Shown in pieces: positions 21,406 through 30,359 of a stretch of 35,035 nucleotides of DNA. The notes under the pieces are model-generated. The model was not told the origin of the DNA. It ran no database searches and saw only the letters and a program-made list of their open reading frames with translations. The stretch is from Lachnospiraceae bacterium (lineage in GTDB: Bacteria; Bacillota; Clostridia; Lachnospirales; Lachnospiraceae): NCBI GenBank assembly GCA_017936785.1, contig JAGBEV010000058.1:1-35035 (forward strand). The letters are read 5' to 3'. Each line of letters opens with the position of its first letter. Position 1 is the stretch's first letter. Made by a program: the position numbers and the translations under genes.

Positions 21406-23547
21406 ATGGATATTATAAAAGTATTAAGTGAAGAATTAAAAGTACAGAAGTGGCAGGTGGAAGCTGCTGTTAAATTGATCGATGAGGGAAATACCATTCC
21501 TTTTATTTCCCGATACAGAAAAGAGGCAACAGGAGCATTAAATGATGAAGTGCTCCGAAATCTTCATGAAAGACTGGTCTATTTAAGAGGTCTTGAGGAA
21601 AGAAAGGAAACGGTTCTTGCAAGCATTGAAGACCAGGGCAAGCTGACGGATGAATTAAAGGCAAAGATCGAAGCTGCACAGACTATGGTGGCAGTGGAAG
21701 ATCTGTACCGTCCTTATAAGCCCAAGAGAAAAACAAGGGCATCCATTGCCAAGGAAAAAGGTCTGGAGCCTCTTGCCAATATTATTTATCTGCAAATGAC
21801 CAAAAAGTCTTTGGAAGAAGAAGCAGAAGCCTATATTGATGAAGAAAAAGGTGTTACAACGGTAGAAGAGGCAATTGCAGGGGCAAAGGATATTCTGGCA
21901 GAAGCTGTTTCCGATGAAGCGGATTACCGTACCAGGATCAGGAAAATGACGGAAACGGACGGAACTGTGGTCAGCGAGGCAAAGGATGAAGAAACTGAAA
22001 GCGTTTATGAGATGTACTATCAGTTTGCGGAGTCGGTGAAAAAAATTGCCGGACACAGGATTCTGGCATTAAACAGGGGAGAAGCGGAAAAAGTTTTAAA
22101 TGTGAAAGTAGAAGCGCCCCGGGACAAAATCCTTGGGTATCTGGAAAAAGAAGTCATTAAAAATAATAACCCCGTTACAACTCCTGTATTAAAGGAAGTG
22201 GTAGAAGACAGTTATGACCGTCTGATCGCTCCTTCCATTGAAAGGGAGATCAGAAATGCACTGACAGAGAAAGCGGAGGAGGGTGCCATCAATGTTTTTG
22301 GCAAGAACTTAAAACAGCTTTTGATGCAGCCGCCAATTGCAGGAAAAGTTGTATTGGGCTGGGACCCGGCTTTCCGTACCGGATGTAAGCTGGCAGTGGT
22401 AGATGCTACGGGCAAAGTCCTTGCCACCAAAGTTATTTTCCCTACTGCGCCCCAAAATAAAGTAACCGAAGCAAAAGCGGAATTAAAGAAACTTGTTGAA
22501 AAGTATCATGTTTCCCTGATCTCCGTAGGAAACGGAACTGCGTCCAGGGAATCGGAACAGGTGATCGTTTCTTTTATAAAGGAAACAGGGCTGCCCATAT
22601 CCTATGTGATCGTCAATGAAGCGGGAGCTTCCGTATATTCTGCATCAAAACTTGCAACAGAGGAATTTCCCAATTTTGATGTGGGACAGAGAAGCGCAGC
22701 TTCCATTGCCAGAAGACTTCAGGACCCTCTGGCTGAATTGGTGAAGATCGATCCTAAATCCATCGGTGTGGGACAGTACCAGCATGATATGAACCAGAAG
22801 AAGCTGGATGAAGCCCTGACCGGAGTGGTAGAGGATTGTGTAAACAGCGTTGGTGTGGACTTAAATACTGCATCGGCTCCCCTTTTATCCTATATTTCAG
22901 GTATTTCCAAGGTCATTGCTAAAAACATTGTAGATTACAGAGAAGAAAATGGCGCATTTACGGAGAGAAAGCAACTGCTGAAAGTGGCAAAATTAGGACC
23001 TAAGGCATATGAGCAGTGCGCCGGATTCCTGCGCATCCGTGACGGCAAAAATCCTTTGGACGGAACCAGTGTCCATCCTGAATCTTACGAGGCGGCAGAA
23101 AAGCTGCTGGACAAAATGGGGCTGACTTTGCAGGATATCGGTCATGCGGACTTAAATCTGCCCAAAGCAGACAGTAAAGAATGGAAAGCTCTGGCGGCAG
23201 AACTTGGCATTGGTGAGATGACCTTAACAGATATTGCAAAAGAACTGGAAAAGCCTTCCAGAGATCCCCGTGAAGATATGCCTGCGCCCATTCTCAGAAG
23301 CGATGTTATGGAAATGGAAGATCTGAAGCCGGGCATGCGTTTAAAAGGAACTGTCCGCAATGTCATCGATTTCGGAATCTTTGTGGACATCGGCGTGCAT
23401 CAGGACGGGCTGGTGCATATTTCCAAGATCACAGACCGCTATATCAAGCATCCCTTAGAGGTTGTCAGCGTAGGTGATATTGTGGAAGTGGAAGTGCTGA
23501 ATGTAGACGTGGCGAAGAAGAGGATTCAGCTGACCATGAGGTTTTAA
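21406..23547 (+). CDS. tex: Tex-family S1 RNA-binding protein
   Basis: The 713-residue protein matches Tex (toxin expression/transcription accessory) in full. It has an N-terminal helix-turn-helix region ('NTIPFISRYRKEATGALND', about 29-47), 'VEDLYRPYKPKRKTRASIA', a YqgF/RNase H-like domain ('VLGWDPAFRTGCKLAVVD', about 317-334), a helix-hairpin-helix region ('YISGISKVIAKNIVDYREENG', in part), and a C-terminal S1 domain ('GMRLKGTVRNVIDFGIFVDI', about 643-662; 'HQDGLVHISKI'). Tex is a cytoplasmic RNA-binding protein linked to transcription. No clear ribosome binding site precedes ATG 21406, but a TATAAG sits just upstream (21395-21400), so the start or its mode of initiation is less sure than the family. 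Confidence 0.95.
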   Translation: MDIIKVLSEELKVQKWQVEAAVKLIDEGNTIPFISRYRKEATGALNDEVLRNLHERLVYLRGLEERKETVLASIEDQGKLTDELKAKIEAAQTMVAVEDLYRPYKPKRKTRASIAKEKGLEPLANIIYLQMTKKSLEEEAEAYIDEEKGVTTVEEAIAGAKDILAEAVSDEADYRTRIRKMTETDGTVVSEAKDEETESVYEMYYQFAESVKKIAGHRILALNRGEAEKVLNVKVEAPRDKILGYLEKEVIKNNNPVTTPVLKEVVEDSYDRLIAPSIEREIRNALTEKAEEGAINVFGKNLKQLLMQPPIAGKVVLGWDPAFRTGCKLAVVDATGKVLATKVIFPTAPQNKVTEAKAELKKLVEKYHVSLISVGNGTASRESEQVIVSFIKETGLPISYVIVNEAGASVYSASKLATEEFPNFDVGQRSAASIARRLQDPLAELVKIDPKSIGVGQYQHDMNQKKLDEALTGVVEDCVNSVGVDLNTASAPLLSYISGISKVIAKNIVDYREENGAFTERKQLLKVAKLGPKAYEQCAGFLRIRDGKNPLDGTSVHPESYEAAEKLLDKMGLTLQDIGHADLNLPKADSKEWKALAAELGIGEMTLTDIAKELEKPSRDPREDMPAPILRSDVMEMEDLKPGMRLKGTVRNVIDFGIFVDIGVHQDGLVHISKITDRYIKHPLEVVSVGDIVEVEVLNVDVAKKRIQLTMRF

Positions 23548-23555
23548 AAAAATAA

Positions 23556-23584
23556 GGGGGACGGATGCCGGGCATCCGTCCCCC
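23556..23584 (-). terminator. Terminator of ribU
   Basis: A 13-bp perfect stem (GGGGGACGGATGC with GCATCCGTCCCCC) with a 3-nt loop is followed on the minus strand by TTATTTTTTT. On the plus strand no T-run follows, so tex termination relies on the hairpin alone. Confidence 0.8.
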
Positions 23585-23602
23585 TCAATTTCCGGTCTTC
23601 GC

Positions 23603-24223
23603 CTAATGGGACCCTTTCAGGATCGGAGACAATCTTTTATAAATCAAAAATGTAATGATAACGCTCAAAATTCCCTTCAAAAATGTAAAAGGCATATTAA
23701 ATACGATCAAACACTCCAAAATGTTATCTACTCCCGAAAAGATCAACTGATAAGCTGCCAGGATCGCATCCTGGGGCATAAAATTATAATAAATAGGATA
23801 AACCAGAAAGTAATTGGAAAATACGCTGAATACTGCCATGACCAAAGCGCCTGCTATGGAGCCGATCAAAGCGCTTTTACGATTCTTTTTCCATTTATAA
23901 ACAAATCCTGCCACCAGTACAAAGGACGCTCCCAAAATAAAATTGCTCAGTTCGCCAACACCGCCCGTACTGGAAATAAAAAGATGCAGCAGGTTCTTAA
24001 TGAGGCAGATGATAACCCCTACTATAGGACCATAAGCAAAAGCACCGATTAATGCGGGAAGCTCTGACAGGTCCATCTTAATGAAGCTGGGCATAAATGG
24101 TACGCTGAAATCCATAAACATCAGCACAAAGGAAATCGCAGAAAGCATTCCTGTTGCAGTGATCTTGCGGATATCCATTTTCTTTGCCTGTGGTTTTGTT
24201 TGTGTCATTGTTGTTTCACTCAT
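23603..24223 (-). CDS. ribU: Riboflavin ECF transporter substrate-binding subunit RibU
   Basis: The 206-residue membrane protein has five to six helices and the RibU features: 'KITATGMLSAISFVLMF' with the Ala-rich ECF coupling helix, 'LPALIGAFAYGPIVGVIICLIKNLLH' in segments, and 'GVGELSNFILGASFVLVAGF'. RibU binds riboflavin and works with the EcfA/EcfA'/EcfT module, none of which is in this window. The FMN riboswitch directly upstream (24413-24537) supports a flavin substrate strongly. AGGAG precedes ATG 24223. The gene ends against tex with a shared hairpin. Confidence 0.93.
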   Translation of the reverse strand: MSETTMTQTKPQAKKMDIRKITATGMLSAISFVLMFMDFSVPFMPSFIKMDLSELPALIGAFAYGPIVGVIICLIKNLLHLFISSTGGVGELSNFILGASFVLVAGFVYKWKKNRKSALIGSIAGALVMAVFSVFSNYFLVYPIYYNFMPQDAILAAYQLIFSGVDNILECLIVFNMPFTFLKGILSVIITFLIYKRLSPILKGSH

Positions 24224-24313
24224 GTTAGTGATCTCCTTTCAATTTGGCGCAATGCGCAATTTGTAAGGACGATTCTTCGCAACCGGAAAAAATAGTTTTC
24301 CGGTCATTTGCAT

Positions 24314-24342
24314 AAAAAAATCCCGATGAACATCTCATCGGG
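24314..24342 (-). terminator. Riboswitch-controlled terminator ahead of ribU
   Basis: On the minus strand CCCGATGA/TCATCGGG (24322-24329 with 24335-24342) with a 5-nt loop is followed by seven T (24314-24320). Position after the FMN aptamer fits its expression platform. Confidence 0.85.
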
Positions 24343-24412
24343 GTGATAAAAAGCATATCTGCTCTTCATTCATGCAAAAAAGCCAAATCAATAAATATTG
24401 GATTTGCTTGAC

Positions 24413-24537
24413 TTTCTTCTCTCATCCAGACTTTACTGTCGGTTTTGGAATCTCACCAAATCAGCCATTTACATGGGTCGCGGACTAGCTTTCGCATCAC
24501 CGCCGGTAGGGAATTGCACCCAACCCCGAAGAATTGC
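24413..24537 (-). ncRNA. FMN riboswitch aptamer
   Basis: The minus strand carries the conserved FMN (RFN) blocks in order: TTCGGGG, GGGTGCAATTCCC, TACCGGCGGTGATGCGA, AGTCCGCGA, GATTTGGTGAGATTCC, AAACCGACAGT, AAGTCTGGATGAGAGAAG. FMN binding normally stops expression of flavin synthesis or uptake genes; the following terminator and ribU complete the unit. Confidence 0.96.
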
Positions 24538-24550
24538 CTTATTCGCATAC

Positions 24551-24579
24551 AGTTTAATAGGAAAAGCTCACTCTGTCAA
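24551..24579 (-). promoter_or_regulatory. Promoter of the FMN riboswitch-ribU transcript
   Basis: On the minus strand TTGACA (24574-24579), 17-bp spacer, TAAACT (24551-24556), 14 bp before the riboswitch. Confidence 0.7.
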
Positions 24580-24957
24580 CCTGTTTTTCTTTTTTATTTC
24601 ATGGAAATTTATACAACTGACATACGAAGAGATGATTTTTGCTTAAATTACAGGACTTTCCTGATAGTCGAGTGATAAACGCCAGGCTTTTTGTTGACTT
24701 TTTAAATTATGCTTTTTATGATGAAAATGCTTTTGGGGTAAAAATATGATGCAATAAGGAAGTGATACAGAATGATTTATATTAGCGTCTTCCCAAAACA
24801 ACATAAAGTTATATAATAAAAAAGATGCCTTCATGTAGAGCAAACTAGAAAGAAATCCATATTTGGAATATCATGTGACAAAAATGTAAACTGTTTTGAA
24901 ATATTGTAAGATAAATCGATGTAAAGAAAAAATGACCTGATTTATGATGATTATGTA
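24580..24957. other. Gene-free AT-rich spacer between ribU and efflux operon promoters
   Basis: This stretch of about 380 bp is AT-rich and holds only short frames without ribosome binding sites. I see no RNA gene or clear repeat in it. Confidence 0.6.
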
Positions 24958-24988
24958 TTGACAAAGGATACAATATACATTATTGTAT
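24958..24988 (+). promoter_or_regulatory. Promoter and overlapping operator of the ABC efflux operon
   Basis: TTGACA (24958-24963), 17-bp spacer, TATTGT (24981-24986). An 8-bp inverted repeat ATACAATA (24968-24975) / TATTGTAT (24981-24988) covers the spacer and -10 box, a typical repressor site. Further ATAC repeats follow to 25025 (AATACATC, AATACAAT, AATACAGT, GATACAAA). No regulator gene is nearby, so the binding protein is unknown. Confidence 0.65.
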
Positions 24989-25071
24989 TAGATGAGTAAT
25001 ACATCAATACAATAATACAGTGATACAAAAGGTCAAATATTCTTATAAAACAATTCATAAGGAGGAGTATT

Positions 25072-25764
25072 GTGAGTGTACTGATACAAATAAAAGATAT
25101 TTGCAAGATTTACAATCCCGGTGAAAATGAAGTGCGTGCTTTGGATCATGTGAGTCTGGCCGTAAATGAGGGAGAGTATGTTGCGATTATCGGACAGTCC
25201 GGTTCCGGCAAATCTACACTGATGAATATGCTGGGGTGTCTGGATGTACCTACCAGTGGTGAATATATTCTAAACGGACAGAATGTTTCCCATCTGACAG
25301 ACGATCAGCTTTCCGATATCCGCAATCAGGAAATCGGTTTTATTTTTCAGGGATTTAATCTGATTCCCAGCTTTACGGCAATAGAAAATGTAGAACTTCC
25401 GCTTTTATATAGAGGAGTGGGGAAAAAGGAACGACATGACCTGGCAGTAAAAGCTTTGACAAAAGTAGGACTTTCACAGCGAATGGAGCATAAGCCGGCG
25501 GAAATGTCAGGCGGGCAGCAGCAGCGAGTGGCAATTGCAAGAGCCATAGCACAGGCGCCACCGGTAATTCTGGCAGATGAACCTACGGGTAATCTGGATT
25601 CCGGCTCCAGCAAAGAAATCATTCAGATATTAAAAGAACTACATAAAGAAGGAAGAACAGTGATCCTGATCACCCATGATAATGAAATTGCAGAACAGGC
25701 GAAAAGAGTCATCAGGATAAAAGATGGAAAGATTGAGAGGGACTATGAAAATGAAGTTGAGTAA
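25072..25764 (+). CDS. ABC transporter ATPase, MacB/LolD type
   Basis: The 230-residue ATPase has Walker [10 protein letters not shown] (about 42-50), Q-loop '[22 protein letters not shown]' in part, signature MSGGQQQR, Walker [13 protein letters not shown] and H-loop ITHDNE. The '[17 protein letters not shown]' run is typical of the MacB/LolD class that powers FtsX-like permeases. GTG 25072 has AAGGAGGAG 7 nt upstream. The following two genes encode the membrane fusion protein (overlapping by 20 bp) and permease, so the three form one efflux operon. Substrate unknown; such systems export peptides, antibiotics or lipids. Confidence 0.95.
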   Translation: MSVLIQIKDICKIYNPGENEVRALDHVSLAVNEGEYVAIIGQSGSGKSTLMNMLGCLDVPTSGEYILNGQNVSHLTDDQLSDIRNQEIGFIFQGFNLIPSFTAIENVELPLLYRGVGKKERHDLAVKALTKVGLSQRMEHKPAEMSGGQQQRVAIARAIAQAPPVILADEPTGNLDSGSSKEIIQILKELHKEGRTVILITHDNEIAEQAKRVIRIKDGKIERDYENEVE

Positions 25765-27166
25765 AAAGCAAAAATGGTTAATTGCCGGCAGCGCTGTATT
25801 GATCGTCATAGTAGGAGTGGCAGGAGTGAGCAGTATGCTCAGCGGGCTTTCCAATTCGGCAAGACCGGTCAGTGTGGCAACAGTATCAGAGGGCAATCTG
25901 GTACAGGAACTGGATTATTCCGGTACAGTCATGTCAGAGGAGACGAAGGTCTATTTCGCACCGGTAGCAGGACAGATCGAGACAGTGGATGTGGCGCCGG
26001 GTGATGTGGTAAATGCAGGAGACAGTCTCCTGACCTATAATCTGGAGGATCTGGAGCGCCAGAGCGAAGAAGCGGAGTTACAGGCAAAGGCGGAAGGCTA
26101 TGGTATTGATGCAACTATGTCTACGATCAATAAAGCTCAGACTGACCATATAGAGGCTGTGAGAAATTATGATGAGGCTATGCAGTATGTTAATCATTAT
26201 TCCGCTTGTCTGGAAGAAGCCAACAGACAATATAATGAGGCTATGGCGGTTAAGACGGAATATGATACTTTAAAGGCAACAGTAGATCAATATAAGATTC
26301 AGCAGGCAGAGAATGAAACACCCAATCCGGAGCTGGCGAACCTGATCACACAGGGCGAGGTGAGATTAAATGAACTCTCAGCCCGGATGGCTCAATATGA
26401 TTTTGCGGCATTGGAGGGAGCTGTTGCTGTCTGCAGCAACGATCTGAATGAATATAAAGCGTTAGCACAACAGTATAAAGCAGAAAAGGTAGATGATCCT
26501 TCATTGGCAAGCCAGAAGGCACAGCAGTCCACATTGCGGGAGATCAATAATCTGACGAAAGAGCATGCTGCTGAGAATCTGGAAACAGCAAAAAACGGTA
26601 TGCACGCTGATTTTGCAGGTGTCGTAACAGAGGTGGATGCTGTGGCAGGACAGACTGCAGCGGAAGGCATGCAGATGTTTGTTTTACAAAGTACGGATAA
26701 TTTAAAGGTGTCTGTTAATGTGACCAAATATGATCTTGCCCAGATCGGTGTGGGACAGAAGGCGGTCATTACCATCAACGGACAGGTGTATGAAGGTACG
26801 GTAAGTAAAATAAACGGAATGGCTCAGGTCAATACAACAGGTGCCGCTACCGTTACAGCGGATATCCATATCGATAATCCGGATGACAATATCTATCTGG
26901 GTATCGAAGCAAAGGTAAAGGTGGAAAGTGCCAGCGAGGAAAACGTTCTCCTGGTTCCGGTGGCATGCGTTAATTATGATACCAAGGGTGCTTTCTGTTA
27001 TGTTGTAGAGGACGGAATACTTGTGCGCAGGGATGTGGAAGCAGGAATTTCTTCTGATACACAGATTCAGATCATAAGTGGTCTTAAAGCCGGTGATCAG
27101 GTCGTTTCAGAAGTAACAATGGATTTGGTTGAGGGAATGGAAGTAACCCCCATGCCGGAGGAATAG
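25745..27166 (+). CDS. Membrane fusion (MacA/HlyD-like) protein of the efflux operon
   Basis: The 473-residue protein (from ATG 25745; ATG 25751 is better spaced from GAGGG and also possible) has an N-terminal membrane helix (about 10-30), then a first biotinyl-lipoyl half ('VYFAPVAGQIETVDVAPGDV', about 72-91). A long coiled-coil hairpin follows (about 115-285, 'EEAELQAKAEGYG' onwards), then the second lipoyl half ('GMHADFAGVVTEVDAVAGQT') and beta-barrel domains to 'VVSEVTMDLVEGMEVTP'. In monoderm bacteria such proteins link to the permease on the outer face of the membrane. It overlaps the ATPase gene by 20 bp and precedes the permease by 9 bp. Confidence 0.92.
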   Translation: MKMKLSKKQKWLIAGSAVLIVIVGVAGVSSMLSGLSNSARPVSVATVSEGNLVQELDYSGTVMSEETKVYFAPVAGQIETVDVAPGDVVNAGDSLLTYNLEDLERQSEEAELQAKAEGYGIDATMSTINKAQTDHIEAVRNYDEAMQYVNHYSACLEEANRQYNEAMAVKTEYDTLKATVDQYKIQQAENETPNPELANLITQGEVRLNELSARMAQYDFAALEGAVAVCSNDLNEYKALAQQYKAEKVDDPSLASQKAQQSTLREINNLTKEHAAENLETAKNGMHADFAGVVTEVDAVAGQTAAEGMQMFVLQSTDNLKVSVNVTKYDLAQIGVGQKAVITINGQVYEGTVSKINGMAQVNTTGAATVTADIHIDNPDDNIYLGIEAKVKVESASEENVLLVPVACVNYDTKGAFCYVVEDGILVRRDVEAGISSDTQIQIISGLKAGDQVVSEVTMDLVEGMEVTPMPEE

Positions 27167-27175
27167 GAGCGTTTT

Positions 27176-28390
27176 ATGGGACAGCTTTTAGAATATATTA
27201 AAATGGCGCTGAAAAATATCCGCAGTAATAAGGGACGTTCCTTTCTGACTATGCTGGGTATCATTATCGGTATTTCTTCGGTCATTATGATCATTTCCAT
27301 CGGAAACGGTGTTTCGGGGTCTATCAGTGACCAGCTCAACAGTATAGCCGGAGGGCAGGTGGCAGTATATTCTAATTCCAATGAGGAATATGATGCAGTT
27401 ACCTTTGATGATGAGGATATCACGGCTATAGAAGAACAGATCGATCATGTAAAAGGTGCGACCTTTACAGACAGCTATTTTGGCACTGCATTAGGTCCAA
27501 AGGGGAACTTCTCGGCTTATGCCAATGCCGGTAACGAGGCGCTGAAGTATACGGCACAGGAAGCGATCGTAGAGGGAACCTATTTTACGGAGGCTGATGT
27601 GGAAAATGCAGCAAAGGTCTGTGTGCTGCGGGAAAGCGGAGCCATGTCTTTGTTTGGGACAACGGATGTGATCGGTAAGACCTTTGAGATCACAATGGGA
27701 AATAATACTGTGGAATTGCGGATCGTGGGTATCCGCGCTGATAACGCATCAGCCCTCTTAAATGCCATGAATTATTATGAGCAGGTAGAATTGGAGATGC
27801 CTATTACTACCTTTGGGCAGGCATTTTATGATAAGCCGGAGGAATATGGTGTTATCTATATCATCGGAGAACCGGAATACTCCAAGGAAATTGCGTCGGC
27901 AGCAATCAATTTAATGGAAATCCGCCATAAGGTAAAGGGACAGGGCGTTATCCTCATGGAAAGTTTTAGCGATCAGATGTCATCTATTACAAGCGTGATC
28001 AGTACCATTACCGTCTTTATCGTATTTGTTGCGGCAATTTCTTTGCTGGTAGGCGGCATCGGCGTTATGAATATCATGCTTGTATCCGTAACAGAACGGA
28101 CAAGGGAAATCGGTATCAGAAAGGCTTTGGGAGCAAGGACCCGATCAATTTTGCTGCAGTTCCTCTTTGAATCTGCCATCATAACCCTGTTGGGAGGCTT
28201 GATCGGAATTGCTTTAGGTGCCTTGCTGGCATTTATTATCTGTACACTTATGGGTTTCCAGGCGAAAGTGTCTCTGGTAACTGTACTGATCGCCAGCCTG
28301 TTTTCTTCAGCAGTGGGTATTTTCTTCGGAATCTATCCTGCAAGGCGGGCAGCAAAACTCAGTCCTATTGAAGCACTGAGACATGAGTAA
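27176..28390 (+). CDS. ABC permease, MacB/FtsX-like
   Basis: The 404-residue permease has the MacB plan: an N-terminal helix after 'EYIKMALKNIRSNKGRSFLTMLGIIIGI' (in segments, residues 6-33), a large extracellular domain (about 50-275) and three C-terminal helices with 'LLVGGIGVMNIMLVSVTERT' then 'REIGIRKALGARTRSIL', and 'FGIYPARRAAKLSPIEALRH' at the end. These are the signatures of the FtsX-like permease domain that moves substrate by mechanical coupling. GGAG lies 8 nt upstream. A strong terminator follows at 28412. Confidence 0.94.
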   Translation: MGQLLEYIKMALKNIRSNKGRSFLTMLGIIIGISSVIMIISIGNGVSGSISDQLNSIAGGQVAVYSNSNEEYDAVTFDDEDITAIEEQIDHVKGATFTDSYFGTALGPKGNFSAYANAGNEALKYTAQEAIVEGTYFTEADVENAAKVCVLRESGAMSLFGTTDVIGKTFEITMGNNTVELRIVGIRADNASALLNAMNYYEQVELEMPITTFGQAFYDKPEEYGVIYIIGEPEYSKEIASAAINLMEIRHKVKGQGVILMESFSDQMSSITSVISTITVFIVFVAAISLLVGGIGVMNIMLVSVTERTREIGIRKALGARTRSILLQFLFESAIITLLGGLIGIALGALLAFIICTLMGFQAKVSLVTVLIASLFSSAVGIFFGIYPARRAAKLSPIEALRHE

Positions 28391-28411
28391 ATAACATAAA
28401 AACAAGGTGGA

Positions 28412-28457
28412 GGCTGTCGCATTTATAAAATTCTATAAATGCGACAGCCCCTGTTTT
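28412..28457 (+). terminator. Terminator of the efflux operon
   Basis: A perfect 16-bp stem (28412-28427 with 28434-28449) with loop AAATTC is followed by CCTGTTTTA; A-rich sequence before the stem pairs with that tail. Confidence 0.85.
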
Positions 28458-28487
28458 ATGCTTCCTTTATTCCTCCTTTTATTTTTC

Positions 28488-28515
28488 TTGCGATTTTTAG
28501 TAAAATAAGTATAAT
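28488..28515 (+). promoter_or_regulatory. Promoter upstream of the YcxB-like gene and tsa cluster
   Basis: TTGCGA (28488-28493), 16-bp spacer, TATAAT (28510-28515), about 55 bp upstream of ATG 28570. Confidence 0.6.
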
Positions 28516-28569
28516 AATTATGTATGACTATGTCTTATGAGGAGAAATAACGAAGGGAAGACATAAACA

Positions 28570-29154
28570 ATGAGTGAAGAACAAAAGGAACTGCAGGAAT
28601 CTCCGGAGGAAACGGTTTTGACTGAGGAACAGACAGAAGAGGTAAAGGATGCGGGGGTTGAACCGGAAGGAGAACCCTTGTATGAAGTGGATATTCAGAT
28701 CAATACCTCTGCGCTGTATGATTACTTTCTCCGTCATGTATACACCTCCTTTTCAGGGATGCTTGGTACGGTTATCGGTATTTTCATGCTGATGCTTTAT
28801 TTTGTAAAAGAGAGCAGTGTAATCTATCTGATTTGCGGCATCGTGATCATTTTATATCTGCCATGGAGTCTTTATCTGACAGCTAAAAAGCAGGCATTAC
28901 AGGAAACCTTTAAGAATCCTCTTCATTATGCTTTTTATGAAAATGGAGTGCAGGTTTCCCAGGGGGATATCAAACAGATGCAGAAATGGGAAGATATGCT
29001 GAAAGCTGTTTCAACTACCAGGAGCATTATTATATATACAGGTAAAAATTCCGCATCTATTTTTCCCAGAAAGGATCTGGGCGGGGATGCCATGGGGTTG
29101 ATCCAGATTATTTCTACCCATATGGACCCTAAAAAGGTTAAGATCAAAGAGTGA
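28570..29154 (+). CDS. YcxB-like membrane protein
   Basis: The 194-residue protein has an acidic Glu-rich N-terminus (1-40), a 'VDIQINTSALYDYFLRHVY' strand-helix block (about 40-58), two membrane helices (about 63-80 and 84-103) and a C-terminal soluble domain with 'FYENGVQVSQGDIKQMQKWE' and 'IIIYTGKNSASIFPRKDLGG', the pattern of YcxB-like proteins. Function unknown. It is followed by tsaE, whose start overlaps or abuts its stop, so it probably shares the tsa transcript. Confidence 0.8.
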   Translation: MSEEQKELQESPEETVLTEEQTEEVKDAGVEPEGEPLYEVDIQINTSALYDYFLRHVYTSFSGMLGTVIGIFMLMLYFVKESSVIYLICGIVIILYLPWSLYLTAKKQALQETFKNPLHYAFYENGVQVSQGDIKQMQKWEDMLKAVSTTRSIIIYTGKNSASIFPRKDLGGDAMGLIQIISTHMDPKKVKIKE

Positions 29155-29162
29155 CATTGGCA

Positions 29163-29606
29163 ATGAATAAGACTGTAATTGAAACAAAAAGCGAAAAGGA
29201 AACATTTGAACTGGGATTTTCCATAGGAAAGGAAGCTGAGCCGGGAGAGGTTTATGCTTTATCAGGTGATCTGGGCGTGGGAAAAACAGTGTTTACCAAA
29301 GGTGTGGCTGCGGGACTGGAAGTAAAAGAACAGGTAAACAGTCCCACGTTTACCATTGTTCAGGTCTATGAAAGCGGCAGGCTGCCTTTTTATCATTTTG
29401 ATGTATATCGTATCGGTGATCCGGAGGAAATGGATGAGATCGGATATGAGGATTACTTTTACGGAGAAGGGCTCTGTCTGGTGGAATGGGCAGACCTTAT
29501 CGAAGAACTGATGCCGGAGAATACCAAATGGGTAACCATAGAAAAGGATTTGGAAAAGGGCTTTGATTATCGAAAGATCGTCATTTCCCGCAAATCATGT
29601 TTATGA
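29163..29606 (+). CDS. tsaE: tRNA t6A biosynthesis ATPase TsaE
   Basis: The 147-residue protein has Walker A GDLGVGKT (about residues 35-42), 'VNSPTFTIVQVYESG', 'FYHFDVYRIGDPEEMDEIGYEDY' in segments and 'LCLVEWADLIEELMP', all diagnostic of TsaE. With TsaB and TsaD it supports threonylcarbamoyl transfer to A37 of ANN-reading tRNAs. ATG 29163 is chosen over GTG 29151 since homologues start near this point; the ribosome binding site is weak, and translation may be coupled to the upstream gene ending at 29154. Confidence 0.95.
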   Translation: MNKTVIETKSEKETFELGFSIGKEAEPGEVYALSGDLGVGKTVFTKGVAAGLEVKEQVNSPTFTIVQVYESGRLPFYHFDVYRIGDPEEMDEIGYEDYFYGEGLCLVEWADLIEELMPENTKWVTIEKDLEKGFDYRKIVISRKSCL

Positions 29607-29624
29607 GAAAGAAAGTTGTTTATT

Positions 29625-30359
29625 ATGAAAATATTAGCGATTGACAGCTCGGGGCTGGTTGCCGGCATAGCTGTGGCTGAGGAAGACAGGCTGGTGGCGG
29701 AATACACCGTTGATTACAAGAAAACTCACTCCCAGACACTGCTTCCCATGCTGGATGAAGTGAAGAAGATGATAGAACTGGATCTATCTACCATAGATGC
29801 CATAGCGGTGGCAGCGGGACCGGGGTCTTTTACAGGACTTCGTATCGGTTCAGCCACAGCAAAGGGTATGGCAGGCGCTTTGGATAAGCCCATTATTGAA
29901 ATCCCTACCATTGACGGCATGGCATATAATTTATTTGGATTTGAAGGCGTGATCTGTCCCATCATGGATGCCAGAAGAAATCAGGTATATACGGGATTTT
30001 ATACCTTTGAAAGAAATGAAGAAGAGGAAAGCGGTTTTTCTTTTCGGATTATACGGGAACAATTTGCAGCGGATATCCGTGAAGTGACAGAGCAGCTGAA
30101 TGAACTGGGAAAGAATGTTATGTTTTTAGGAGACGGCGTTCCTGTATTTGCTCAGATCATAAAAGAAAACATGAGGGTGCCATTTGGGTTTGCCCCTGCT
30201 AACTGTAACCGCCAGCATGCCTCATCTGTGGCAGTGCTGGCACAGAAATATTATCTGGAAGGAAAAACTGTTAAAGCTTCCAGGCATAAGCCGGAATATC
30301 TGCGGATGTCTCAGGCAGAAAGAGAACGGATGGAGAAAGAAAATGCTGCAAATCGTTGA
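29625..30359 (+). CDS. tsaB: tRNA t6A biosynthesis protein TsaB
   Basis: The 244-residue protein shows the TsaB signature 'ILAIDSSGLVAGIAVAE', 'KKTHSQTLLPMLDEV' and 'VAAGPGSFTGLRIGSATAKG'. It is an ASKHA-fold partner that binds TsaD and TsaE to form the t6A transferase complex. ATG 29625 is preferred; the frame could also begin at TTG 29616. It lies 18 bp after tsaE and overlaps rimI by 17 bp. Confidence 0.95.
   Translation: MKILAIDSSGLVAGIAVAEEDRLVAEYTVDYKKTHSQTLLPMLDEVKKMIELDLSTIDAIAVAAGPGSFTGLRIGSATAKGMAGALDKPIIEIPTIDGMAYNLFGFEGVICPIMDARRNQVYTGFYTFERNEEEESGFSFRIIREQFAADIREVTEQLNELGKNVMFLGDGVPVFAQIIKENMRVPFGFAPANCNRQHASSVAVLAQKYYLEGKTVKASRHKPEYLRMSQAERERMEKENAANR

Noticed and set aside
24643-24843. 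Minus-strand frame of 66 codons in the ribU-efflux spacer
   Set aside because: AT-rich, no ribosome binding site, no family resemblance.
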